This document shows, one piece after another, positions 1-6,197 of a stretch of 6,219 nucleotides of DNA (positions are counted from its first letter, which is position 1; each line of letters begins with the position of its first letter). Source of the stretch: DASWHF01 sp036393295. Lineage in GTDB: Bacteria; Pseudomonadota; Gammaproteobacteria; Acidiferrobacterales; UBA6901. Both the position numbers and the translations under genes were made by a program. The notes under the pieces are model-generated. The model ran no database searches, was not told the origin of the DNA, and was given only the letters and a program-made list of their open reading frames with translations. The DNA is taken from contig DASWHF010000040.1 in the NCBI GenBank assembly GCA_036393295.1, positions 1 to 6,219 of the forward strand, given 5' to 3'.

Positions 1-1179
1 CACGACACCCAGGAAGGCCATGATGATGGGTTCGAGCAGGCTGCTCAGGGCCTCGACGGCGTTGTCGACTTCGTCCTCATAGAAGTCGGCGACCTTGCCC
101 AGCATGGTGTCGAGCTCGCCGGACTCCTCGCCGATGGCCACCATCTGGATGACCATGTTGGGAAACAGCCCGGTGCGGTCCATGGCCGCCTGCAGCTGCA
201 TGCCGGTGCTGACGTCGGTCTTGATGACCATCACGCCTTCGTAATACACGCGGTTGCCGGCCGCACCGGCAACCGAATCCAGGCTCTCCACCAGCGGCAC
301 GCCGGCGGCGAACATGGTGGCGAGCGTGCGGCAGTAGCGGGCGATCGTGGCCTTCTTGACGATATCGCCGAGGACCGGCGCGCGCAGCAGCAGCCGGTCG
401 ACGGTGTGCTGCATCTTCTCCGAGCGCTTGTAGGTGTAGCCGATGAAGGCGATCGCGCCGCCAATGCCGCCAAAGATGACGAACCACCACTCGCGCATGA
501 ACTTGGAGAGATTGATCACCATCTGGGTCAGGGCCGGCAGCTCGGCGCCGAAACCCTTGAACATGCTCTCGAACTGCGGGATCACGAAGATCAGCAGGAT
601 CGCGGTCACGATGAAGGCGACCACGATCACCGCCGCCGGATAGAACAGCGCCGACTTGATCTTGCCTTTGATCGCCTCGATCTTCTCCTTGTAGGTGGCG
701 ATCTTTTCCATGATGGTGTCGAGAATACCGGCCTGTTCGCCGGCCGCCACCAGATTGCAGTACAGCGCGTCGAAGTACAGCGGATGCTTGCTGAGCGCCA
801 GTTGCAGGTTGGTGCCGGATTCGATGTCCTGTTTGATGGTGAGCAGCAGCTCCTGCATGCTGGGGTTCTCGTGGCCCTTGCCGACGATGTCGAAGGCCTG
901 GACGATGGGGATGCCGGCCTGGATCATGGTGGCGAACTGGCGCGTGAATACCGACACGTCCTTCATCGTGATCTTTTTCTTCCGGACGAACAGCGGCTTC
1001 GCCTGCTTGCGGACCTTGGTGGGATTGATGCCCTGGCGCCGCAGGATCGCGTTCACATAGGCGACGCTGATGGCCTCGGTCTCGCCCCTGAGCCGGCGAC
1101 CCTTCTTGTCCACCCCCTCCCAGGTGTAGGTGCCGAACTTGGACTTCTGCGGTTGGGTTTTTTGAGCGGCTTCGGCCAT
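1..1179 (-). CDS. pilC: Type IV pilus inner-membrane platform protein PilC (3' end cut by window edge)
   Basis: PilC is the polytopic inner-membrane platform of the type IV pilus machine. It couples ATP hydrolysis by the cytoplasmic motors PilB and PilT to pilin insertion or removal. The reading frame has 393 codons with no stop and begins MAEAAQKTQPQKSKF. Two GspF-type domains are visible, at about residues 72-200 and 275-393. Each carries the family's GE-x-[AS]-G motif (GEQAG at 148-152, GEESG at 350-354). Hydrophobic segments lie at about 182-200 and 231-248; a third begins at the truncated end (IIMAFLGVV). PilC proteins usually have just over 400 residues, so only about 15-20 appear to be missing. 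The ATG lies 8 bases after the pilB stop and has no clear Shine-Dalgarno sequence, which suggests co-transcription and translational coupling with pilB. GspF of type II secretion is the alternative identity; the partner PilB and the soluble N-terminus with a lysine-rich RKKKI stretch favour PilC. Confidence 0.95.
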   Translation of the reverse strand, partial: MAEAAQKTQPQKSKFGTYTWEGVDKKGRRLRGETEAISVAYVNAILRRQGINPTKVRKQAKPLFVRKKKITMKDVSVFTRQFATMIQAGIPIVQAFDIVGKGHENPSMQELLLTIKQDIESGTNLQLALSKHPLYFDALYCNLVAAGEQAGILDTIMEKIATYKEKIEAIKGKIKSALFYPAAVIVVAFIVTAILLIFVIPQFESMFKGFGAELPALTQMVINLSKFMREWWFVIFGGIGGAIAFIGYTYKRSEKMQHTVDRLLLRAPVLGDIVKKATIARYCRTLATMFAAGVPLVESLDSVAGAAGNRVYYEGVMVIKTDVSTGMQLQAAMDRTGLFPNMVIQMVAIGEESGELDTMLGKVADFYEDEVDNAVEALSSLLEPIIMAFLGVV

Positions 1180-1187
1180 GGTGTCGG

Positions 1188-2915
1188 TCAGACGTTGGTG
1201 ATGCGTTCGATTTCTTCGAGGCTGGTGACGCCGTCGCGGACCTTCTTGAGCGCCGACTGGCGCAGGTCCGGGACGCCGTCCTTGCGCGCCTGGATCTCGA
1301 CGTCCAGCGCGGTCCCGCCGCGCATGATGATCTCGCCGATCGCCTCGGACACCGGCATCACCTGGTAAATGCCGACGCGGCCCTTGTAGCCGTTGTTGCA
1401 GGCGTCGCAGCCACCGCCCGCCCCGTAGATCTTCAGATCGGCGAGCTCGCTTTCCTTGAAACCGGCCTTGAGCAGCGCCGGCTTGGGCAGATCGAGCGGT
1501 TTCCGGCAGGACGGGCACAGACGCCGCGCCAGGCGCTGGGCGACGATCAGGTTGACCGCCGAGGCGATGTTGAACGGCGCCACGCCCATGTTGACCATGC
1601 GGCTCAGGGTTGTGGGTGCGTCGTTGGTGTGCAGGGTGGACAGCACCATGTGGCCGGTCTGGGCCGCCTTGATGGCGATCTCGGCGGTTTCCAGGTCGCG
1701 AATCTCACCGACCAGGATCACGTCCGGGTCCTGGCGCAGGAAGGCGCGCAGCGCCGATGAGAAAGTGAGCCCGGCCCTTTCGTTCATGTTGACCTGGTTG
1801 ATGCCGGGCAGGTTGATTTCCACCGGGTCTTCGGCCGTCGAGATGTTGCGGTCCGGGGTGTTCAGGATATTGACTGCGGTGTAGAGACTTACCGTTTTAC
1901 CGCTGCCGGTCGGGCCGGTCACCAGCACCATGCCGTACGGACGGTGCACCGCCTCGATGAACAGTTTCTTCTGCTCGGGTTCGAAACCGAGCTTCTCGAC
2001 GCCGAGGGTCGCCGACGACGGATCGAGAATACGCAGCACGCACTTCTCGCCGAACAGCGTGGGTAGCGTGCTGACGCGGAAGTCGATGGCGCGGTTCTTG
2101 GAGATACGCAGCTTCATGCGTCCGTCCTGCGGCACCCGGCGCTCGGCGATATCCAGGCGCGCGAGAATCTTGACGCGCGCCGAAATGCGGCCGGCCAGCG
2201 CCAGCGGTGGCGAGGCGACCTCGTGCAGTATGCCGTCCTGGCGGAAGCGTACGCGGTAGGATTTCTCGTAGGGCTCGATGTGGATATCGGAGGCGCCCAG
2301 GTTGATGGCGTCGATCAGCACCTTGTTCACGAACTTGACGATCGGCGCGTCGTTGACGCCGGCGTCGTCGCCTTCCGCGCCCTTGCCTTTGTTGTCGTCC
2401 TCGTGGCCGATATCCAGGCTGTCGAGACCGTCGCCGCCGCCGGCCAGGTCCATGAGCGTGGTGTCGGCGGCCGCCAGGCACTTGTCGATGGCGACCGACA
2501 GCTTGGTCTCGTCGACCAGGATCGGCTCGGCGCCGAGACCGGTGTTGAACTTGATCTCGTCCATCGCCTGCAGATTGGTGGGATCGGCGATGGCCACGAA
2601 CAGCTTGGTGCCGCGCTTGTAGATCGGCAGCACGTGGTGGCGGCGGATAATCTTTTCGTCGACCAGCTTGACCGGCGCGGTCTCGAGATCGAGCGCGCCG
2701 ATGTCGAACAGCGGCACGCCGAACTCCTCGGAAGCGGCGCGCGCGATGATGTCGCTGCCGAGCTTCTTGCTCTCGACCAGGTGGGTGACGAAGGGGATCT
2801 TGGCCGACTGCGCCTCGTTCTGCATCCGCTCGGCGTCCCCCGGCCCCAGCAGGCCGTCACGGACCAGCCGCAGGGCCAGGCCGCTCAGGTTGCTCGCAGG
2901 GTTGGGTGTCGCCAT
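1188..2915 (-). CDS. pilB: Type IV pilus extension ATPase PilB
   Basis: PilB is the hexameric cytoplasmic ATPase that powers pilus extension through PilC. The 575-residue product is full length for the family. Residues ~10-155 form an MshEN/T2SSE N-terminal domain; the arginine of the RLG start of the c-di-GMP-binding consensus is not seen, so nucleotide sensing is doubtful. An acidic Gly/Asp-rich linker follows at 158-188. The ATPase core shows Walker A GPTGSGKT (334-341), the Asp box around AEDPVE (361-366), Walker B with DVILVGE (398-404) and the His box TGHMVLSTLHTND (420-432). The zinc-binding tetracysteine is CPSC (467-470) plus CDAC (503-506). All key residues are intact. ATG 2915 is the only plausible start: upstream the frame reaches a stop at 2949-2951 with no other start codon, and the next Met is residue 31. 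No Shine-Dalgarno sequence is visible. It is the first gene of a leftward pilB-pilC operon. Confidence 0.97.
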   Translation of the reverse strand: MATPNPASNLSGLALRLVRDGLLGPGDAERMQNEAQSAKIPFVTHLVESKKLGSDIIARAASEEFGVPLFDIGALDLETAPVKLVDEKIIRRHHVLPIYKRGTKLFVAIADPTNLQAMDEIKFNTGLGAEPILVDETKLSVAIDKCLAAADTTLMDLAGGGDGLDSLDIGHEDDNKGKGAEGDDAGVNDAPIVKFVNKVLIDAINLGASDIHIEPYEKSYRVRFRQDGILHEVASPPLALAGRISARVKILARLDIAERRVPQDGRMKLRISKNRAIDFRVSTLPTLFGEKCVLRILDPSSATLGVEKLGFEPEQKKLFIEAVHRPYGMVLVTGPTGSGKTVSLYTAVNILNTPDRNISTAEDPVEINLPGINQVNMNERAGLTFSSALRAFLRQDPDVILVGEIRDLETAEIAIKAAQTGHMVLSTLHTNDAPTTLSRMVNMGVAPFNIASAVNLIVAQRLARRLCPSCRKPLDLPKPALLKAGFKESELADLKIYGAGGGCDACNNGYKGRVGIYQVMPVSEAIGEIIMRGGTALDVEIQARKDGVPDLRQSALKKVRDGVTSLEEIERITNV

Positions 2916-2975
2916 AAGTATTTGATTTATAAATAGAAAAAGTGGGTATCAGGATAAACTAACGTATAGTAATAG

Positions 2976-3004
2976 ATATTAGTTGAGATAATAGACTTAG
3001 CCAA
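2976..3004 (-). promoter_or_regulatory. Candidate sigma70 promoter for pilBC
   Basis: On the minus strand, TTGGCT (2999-3004; 4 of 6 matches to TTGACA) lies exactly 17 bases from TAATAT (2976-2981; 4 of 6 matches to TATAAT). Transcription would begin near 2969, giving a leader of about 55 bases before the pilB ATG. The match is moderate and sits in AT-rich DNA, where chance matches are common. No convincing sigma54 GG-N10-GC element was seen here. Confidence 0.35.
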
Positions 3005-3145
3005 ATGTTTTTTCGGCGCCACCGGCACCGTGCATCGGAAAATCGCAGAGCCGGCGGTCCGGGTCGGCGACCAGCGGGTTACGCAGACGGATTGTTGGTG
3101 TTGGGTCCGAAAACACCGGTACGGCGGGGACTTAGGCCGCCTTAC

Positions 3146-3154
3146 TGCTATTAT
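3146..3154 (+). promoter_or_regulatory. Candidate extended -10 promoter for the lipoprotein-protease unit
   Basis: TGCTATTAT is an extended -10 element: a TG dinucleotide one base before TATTAT, which matches TATAAT at 5 of 6 positions. No good -35 hexamer is visible 15-18 bases upstream, which is typical of extended -10 promoters. The predicted start is near 3161, inside the palindrome CGGGTGAACCCG at 3158-3169, and would leave a leader of about 47 bases. An overlapping TATGAT (3152-3157) is an alternative hexamer. Confidence 0.4.
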
Positions 3155-3195
3155 GATCGGGTGAACCCGTTGTCTGTTGACTTGGTCCGGTTTAT

Positions 3196-3200
3196 GGAAG
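3196..3200 (+). promoter_or_regulatory. Ribosome binding site of the lipoprotein gene
   Basis: GGAAG lies 7 bases before ATG 3208. It supports this start over the in-frame ATG at 3217, which has only GGTGG close upstream. Confidence 0.55.
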
Positions 3201-3207
3201 CAAGCTC

Positions 3208-3591
3208 ATGGTGGCAATGCACATTCGTCGGGTGACGTTCGGCGTGGGCATCATGGCCGTGTTGCTGGCATTGGCGGCGCAAATAAGCGGTTGTCGGGAG
3301 GGCGTTCGTCCCGGCCGCACCGAGGCAGGAACCGCCGCTCGCGACCAGGCAGTCGGAACGACCCGGATCGTCGTTACGTTCAGGGTTCTGCCGGCCAGCC
3401 TGGATGCTGCATTCGTTGGCGTGTTGGCCCGGGATGCCGGAGACGGGCTGCGGTATGTTCGTCAGCTGGCGGGTGATCAGTGCCTGTTCGAGATCGACGG
3501 TGGGGATAGCGAGCGCATCATTCGCCGACTTGAAAAACGGTCGGACATACTCGCGGTCGAGCCGGACCGAAAGCTAAGGCATCAACGCTGA
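3208..3591 (+). CDS. Predicted lipoprotein with free-standing subtilase-propeptide-like domain
   Basis: The 127-residue product has a lipoprotein signal peptide: basic HIRR (5-8), a hydrophobic core (11-24) and a lipobox ISGC with the lipidated cysteine at 29. Arg at +2 is not the inner-membrane retention Asp, so outer-membrane sorting is likely. After a basic linker, residues 51-127 resemble the propeptide of the protease encoded 25 bases downstream. RIVVTF (53-58) matches RIIIKF, LRYVRQLAGD (81-90) matches LRHVRSMAGD, and AVEPDRKLR (116-124) matches YAEPDSIMR. These spans follow the layout of an inhibitor-I9/S8 propeptide fold: first strand, middle segment, and last strand with the EPD motif. 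No catalytic domain follows. Known I9-like proteins act as intramolecular chaperones or as inhibitors of subtilases; which applies here is inference. A second cysteine at 92 has no counterpart in the protease propeptide. The gene probably shares a transcript with the protease. No specific named family is recognised. Confidence 0.8.
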   Translation: MVAMHIRRVTFGVGIMAVLLALAAQISGCREGVRPGRTEAGTAARDQAVGTTRIVVTFRVLPASLDAAFVGVLARDAGDGLRYVRQLAGDQCLFEIDGGDSERIIRRLEKRSDILAVEPDRKLRHQR

Positions 3592-3616
3592 TAAAAATGG
3601 GGGGTCTAGCAAGATC

Positions 3617-6058
3617 ATGCGCAATCCTCTTGTGCGCGCCCTGACGCTGTTGGGCGGCGCAGTACTTTTGATGTCGGCTGGCATGTTTGCGCCGATGCCG
3701 CGAGCCGGCGGCTTCGAACCGGCGCCGGCGCCGGTGAGCCGGACCGACCGGATCATCATTAAATTCCGTGATCCCGCCACGGCGCGGGCGCAGATGCTGC
3801 GCCCGGAAGGTATGGGCGCGCTGAGCGCGCGCGCAGTGACGCCGCTCCGGCACGTGCGCAGCATGGCCGGCGACGCGGATATCCTGGCCCTGCCGGCGCG
3901 TGTGTCCCTGGCCGAGGCCCGGGCGATCGCGGAGCGCTTGAGCGCCGATCCCGCGGTCGAATATGCGGAGCCGGATTCGATCATGAGGCCGATGTTGCTG
4001 CCGAACGACCCGCGCTTCACCAACGGCGACCAATGGCACTATCGACCGGCGGTGACCGCTGCCGGCGGCGCGAACCTGCCCGGTGCCTGGGATGTGAGTA
4101 CCGGGCACAGCTCGGTAGTCGTGGCCGTGATCGACACCGGTATCGTTACGCATGCGGAGTTTACCGGGCGCACCGTCCAGGGTTATGACTTCGTGTCGGC
4201 CGATGCCGCCGGCGTGTATCTCACCGCCAACGACGGCAACGGCCGCGACAGCAATCCGGCCGACCCCGGCGACTGGATCACCGCCGCCGAGGATGCCGGG
4301 ACCGACAGCACCGGCGGCTTCTTTGCCGGCTGTGGGGAGTCGCCCAGCAGCTGGCATGGCAGCCATGTCGCCGGCACGGTCGGCGCGGCCAGCAACAACG
4401 CCGTCGGCGTCGCCGGAATCAACTGGGTTTCGCGGATCCTGCCGGTGCGTGTCCTCGGCAAGTGCGGTGGCTGGACCTCCGATATCGCCGAGGGCGTGCG
4501 TTGGGCGGCCGGTCTGGCGGTGTCCGGCGTGCCGGCCAATGCCAATCCCGCCAAGGTCATCAATTTGAGTCTCGGCGGCGCTGGCCCATGCAGCACCACG
4601 ATGCAAAACGCCATCGATGCGGTCAACGCGGCCGGCGCCGTTGTCGTGGTCGCGGCCGGCAACGAAGGCTTGGATCTCGCCACCGATCCGGGTGACCCGG
4701 CGAGCTGCAGCGGGGTCGTCACGGTTGCGGCCGTGGGCCGCAATGGCGAGCGCGCGTCCTACAGCAACTTCGGCGCCGTCGTCGAGATCACCGCGCCCGG
4801 CGGTGACGGTGCGACGGCTGATCGGGTGTTGTCGACGCTCAACACCGGAACCCTGGGCCCCACGGCGAGCCCGGCGGGCGATACCTATGGCTATTCTCGT
4901 GGCACGAGCATGGCGACGCCCCATGTATCGGGCGTCGTGTCGCTGATGCTGTCGGTGAATCCGTCGCTGAATTCGGCCACCGCCTTGAACGCGATTCAGA
5001 GCTCGGCGCGCTCCTTTCCGACGGGCACCGTCTTGGATTGCACGATCGGCACTTGCGGTGCCGGCATCATCGACGCCGCGGCGGTGGTGGGCGCCAACAG
5101 CCGCCTGTTCCGATTTAGCGCGACCTCGCTGAGTTATCCTTCGACTGTCGTCGGCGTCACAACCGCCCCACAGACCGTCACGCTGACGAACACCAACACC
5201 GTCAGCACGACGCTCACCATCGCGACCGTGACGATCGGCGGGACGCATGCCGGCGATTTCGCGAAGTCTGGGGACACCTGCAGCAGCAGCGCGGTCCCCG
5301 CCGGCGGCAGCTGCCAGGTGGATATCACCTTTACGCCGGGCACGTCGGGTGCGCGCACGGCCAGCCTCACCATCGCGAGCAACGCCGCCCACGCGCCGCA
5401 CGCGGTGTCGCTGTCGGGCACCGGCGCCGGCCCGGTGTTCTCGGCGCCGACCACCGTGTCGTTCACCAGCCCGGCGGTGGCCGTGACCTCCAGCCCGGCC
5501 AATGTCAGCATCACCAACAGTGGCGACGAAAACCTCGTGATCGCGTCGGCAACCATCGTCGGCACGCACGCGGCCGAGTTCGCTTTCAACACCAACGGTT
5601 GTGACGGCGTGACGCTGACACCGGCGACGAGCTGCACAATGCAGATCGTGTTCACCCCGAGCGCAGTCGGAACACGCAGCGCGCAAGTGGCGGTCGCGAG
5701 CAACGCCTCGACCTCCCCGGATGGCATCAACCTGTCGGGGCGGACCTCCGGAACGGTGATGCCGCCGCCGGCACCCAATAGCGGCGGCTGCTTCATCGCC
5801 ACCGCCGCCTACGGCACGCCGATGGCCGAGGAGGTGCGCTATCTGCGGGCGCTGCGCGACGAGGTCCTGTTGACCAGCGATCTGGGTCGCGGCGTCGTCG
5901 ACCTTTATTACCGTGTCAGCCCGGCGCTCGCCGAGCGTCTCCGCGGGCGCGAGGGCCTGCGCCGCGTGGTACGCATCGGCCTCAAGCCGCTGGTCGCCCT
6001 CAGCCGCTGGTGGGTCAGCGACGCCGGCTACGCGGCACAGACGGCTGATCGCCCCTGA
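3617..6058 (+). CDS. Secreted subtilisin-like serine protease (S8) with choice-of-anchor-D repeats and CFI-box C-terminus
   Basis: This 813-residue product is a predicted secreted endopeptidase. Domains in order: a signal peptide (1 to ~30, hydrophobic 8-24); an I9-like propeptide (~42-126, ending in AEPDSIMR); the S8 catalytic domain (~130-490); two ASH/choice-of-anchor-D-like beta domains (~497-604 and ~607-710); a Pro-rich hinge MPPPAP (715-720); and a CFI-box C-terminal domain (723-~800). The triad is complete: Asp173 in VIDTG, His247 in HGSHVAGT and Ser431 in GTSMATPH, with oxyanion Asn349 in AAGNEG. The 74-residue Asp-His spacing is longer than in subtilisin and holds an Asp/Gly-rich insert (~196-245), seen in proteobacterial secreted S8 proteases. 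Cys239, 283, 325, 364, 475 and 480 could form disulfides, fitting an extracytoplasmic location. Autocatalytic propeptide removal is expected near 126-130. ATG 3617 directly precedes the signal peptide; the nearest Shine-Dalgarno-like stretch is a G-run at 3599-3604, so initiation may be coupled to the lipoprotein gene. The substrate is unknown. Confidence 0.93.
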   Translation: MRNPLVRALTLLGGAVLLMSAGMFAPMPRAGGFEPAPAPVSRTDRIIIKFRDPATARAQMLRPEGMGALSARAVTPLRHVRSMAGDADILALPARVSLAEARAIAERLSADPAVEYAEPDSIMRPMLLPNDPRFTNGDQWHYRPAVTAAGGANLPGAWDVSTGHSSVVVAVIDTGIVTHAEFTGRTVQGYDFVSADAAGVYLTANDGNGRDSNPADPGDWITAAEDAGTDSTGGFFAGCGESPSSWHGSHVAGTVGAASNNAVGVAGINWVSRILPVRVLGKCGGWTSDIAEGVRWAAGLAVSGVPANANPAKVINLSLGGAGPCSTTMQNAIDAVNAAGAVVVVAAGNEGLDLATDPGDPASCSGVVTVAAVGRNGERASYSNFGAVVEITAPGGDGATADRVLSTLNTGTLGPTASPAGDTYGYSRGTSMATPHVSGVVSLMLSVNPSLNSATALNAIQSSARSFPTGTVLDCTIGTCGAGIIDAAAVVGANSRLFRFSATSLSYPSTVVGVTTAPQTVTLTNTNTVSTTLTIATVTIGGTHAGDFAKSGDTCSSSAVPAGGSCQVDITFTPGTSGARTASLTIASNAAHAPHAVSLSGTGAGPVFSAPTTVSFTSPAVAVTSSPANVSITNSGDENLVIASATIVGTHAAEFAFNTNGCDGVTLTPATSCTMQIVFTPSAVGTRSAQVAVASNASTSPDGINLSGRTSGTVMPPPAPNSGGCFIATAAYGTPMAEEVRYLRALRDEVLLTSDLGRGVVDLYYRVSPALAERLRGREGLRRVVRIGLKPLVALSRWWVSDAGYAAQTADRP
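5105..5746 (+). repeat. Two tandem ASH/choice-of-anchor-D-like domains within the protease
   Basis: The two copies cover protein residues ~497-604 and ~607-710. They share the order: SFT/SYPS-type first strand, TNT or TNSG, a GTHA-x-x-F turn (542-548 and 649-655), paired cysteines (555/566 and 662/673), an FTP strand (572-574 and 679-681), ASNA, and LSG at the end. The repeats are clear in protein but diverged in DNA, so the duplication is old or was inherited from the family. Such Ig-like domains usually act as spacers or adhesive stalks between an enzyme and its C-terminal sorting domain. Confidence 0.75.
5783..6055 (+). other. CFI-box C-terminal domain of the protease
   Basis: Residues 723-813 begin GGCFIATAAYGTPMAEEV (Cys725), followed by LRALRDE, VDLYYRVSPALAERL (761-775) and a basic, partly hydrophobic tail with RIGLKPLVAL (786-795). 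This is the pattern I recall as the CFI-box C-terminal domain. It ends many bacterial and archaeal secreted proteins with otherwise unrelated N-termini, a distribution typical of sorting signals. It is neither the LPXTG, PEP-CTERM nor GlyGly-CTERM pattern, since it lacks a simple signature-transmembrane-basic tail layout. Its molecular role is, to my knowledge, not settled. Confidence 0.7.
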
Positions 6059-6102
6059 GGCTCCTTAGAGTGCCTAACGGCTGGCTTTGGAATAAAACCG
6101 TA

Positions 6103-6158
6103 CACCCCCTCGACCCGTCGAGCAAGGATGACAACGGGGGTGATTTGGCGTTGTCATC
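6103..6158 (+). promoter_or_regulatory. Interleaved inverted repeats between the protease and the next gene
   Basis: CACCCCC (6103-6109) pairs with GGGGGTG (6136-6142), and GATGACAAC (6127-6135) pairs perfectly with GTTGTCATC (6150-6158). The arms are in order A-B-A'-B', so in RNA they would form either alternative hairpins or a pseudoknot. A short CTCGAC/GTCGAG palindrome (6109-6122) lies in the first loop. Neither stem is followed by a proper T-run (only ATATATTT after the second), so a classical intrinsic terminator is not supported. It may serve as a weak terminator for the protease or as a leader control element for the gene at 6198. Confidence 0.45.
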
Positions 6159-6183
6159 ATATATTTGCATGGTGTAATTCCTG

Positions 6184-6189
6184 AGGAGG
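6184..6189 (+). promoter_or_regulatory. Strong Shine-Dalgarno site
   Basis: A perfect AGGAGG lies 8 bases before ATG 6198. It is the best ribosome binding site in the window and is the main support for the partial gene that follows. Confidence 0.8.
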
Positions 6190-6197
6190 ATCTCTCG

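Larger units (their letters stand above)
2916..3207. other. Divergent intergenic region between pilB and the lipoprotein-protease unit
   Basis: This 292-base gap has two halves. Positions 2916-3004 are strongly AT-rich, with poly-A/T and ATA-rich stretches, in sharp contrast to the flanking genes; they hold the candidate pilB promoter. Positions 3005-3207 are GC-rich and contain a hairpin-forming pair GGTGTT (3097-3102) and AACACC (3112-3117), the extended -10 element, a palindrome CGGGTGAACCCG (3158-3169) and a ribosome binding site. A 76-codon plus-strand frame at 3005-3235 lacks protein-like features and overlaps the next gene, so I do not call it. No pilin or RNA gene is recognisable. Confidence 0.6.

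Noticed and set aside
1179..1188. Assignment of the pair as type II secretion gspE-gspF
   Set aside because: The pair order is similar in both systems, but the PilB N-terminus, the overall lengths and the absence of any neighbouring gsp gene in the window fit type IV pilus PilB and PilC better.
406..1368. 320-codon plus-strand open frame opposite pilC and the end of pilB
   Set aside because: The product is rich in Asp, His, Leu and Gly with no recognisable motif, and the opposite strand carries clear PilC and PilB sequence.
2223..2936. 237-codon plus-strand open frame opposite the 5' part of pilB
   Set aside because: It lies wholly opposite the PilB N-terminal domain and linker. The apparent protein is the Val/Asp/Leu-rich complement pattern expected from GC-rich codons.
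3005..3235. 76-codon plus-strand open frame upstream of the lipoprotein gene
   Set aside because: It has no ribosome binding site, an Arg/Pro-rich composition like translated non-coding DNA, and it runs through the promoter and start of the lipoprotein gene in another frame.
3518..5686. 722-codon minus-strand open frame opposite the protease gene
   Set aside because: Its product is low-complexity Arg/Gly/His/Ala without domains, and it overlies a gene with intact catalytic motifs. It is a mirror of the GC-biased codon use of that gene.
6151..6178. Promoter-like TTGTCA, 16 bases, TGTAAT on the plus strand
   Set aside because: Both hexamers match 5 of 6, but transcription would start near 6185, inside the AGGAGG at 6184-6189, and so damage the ribosome site. 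TTGTCA is also part of the inverted repeat.
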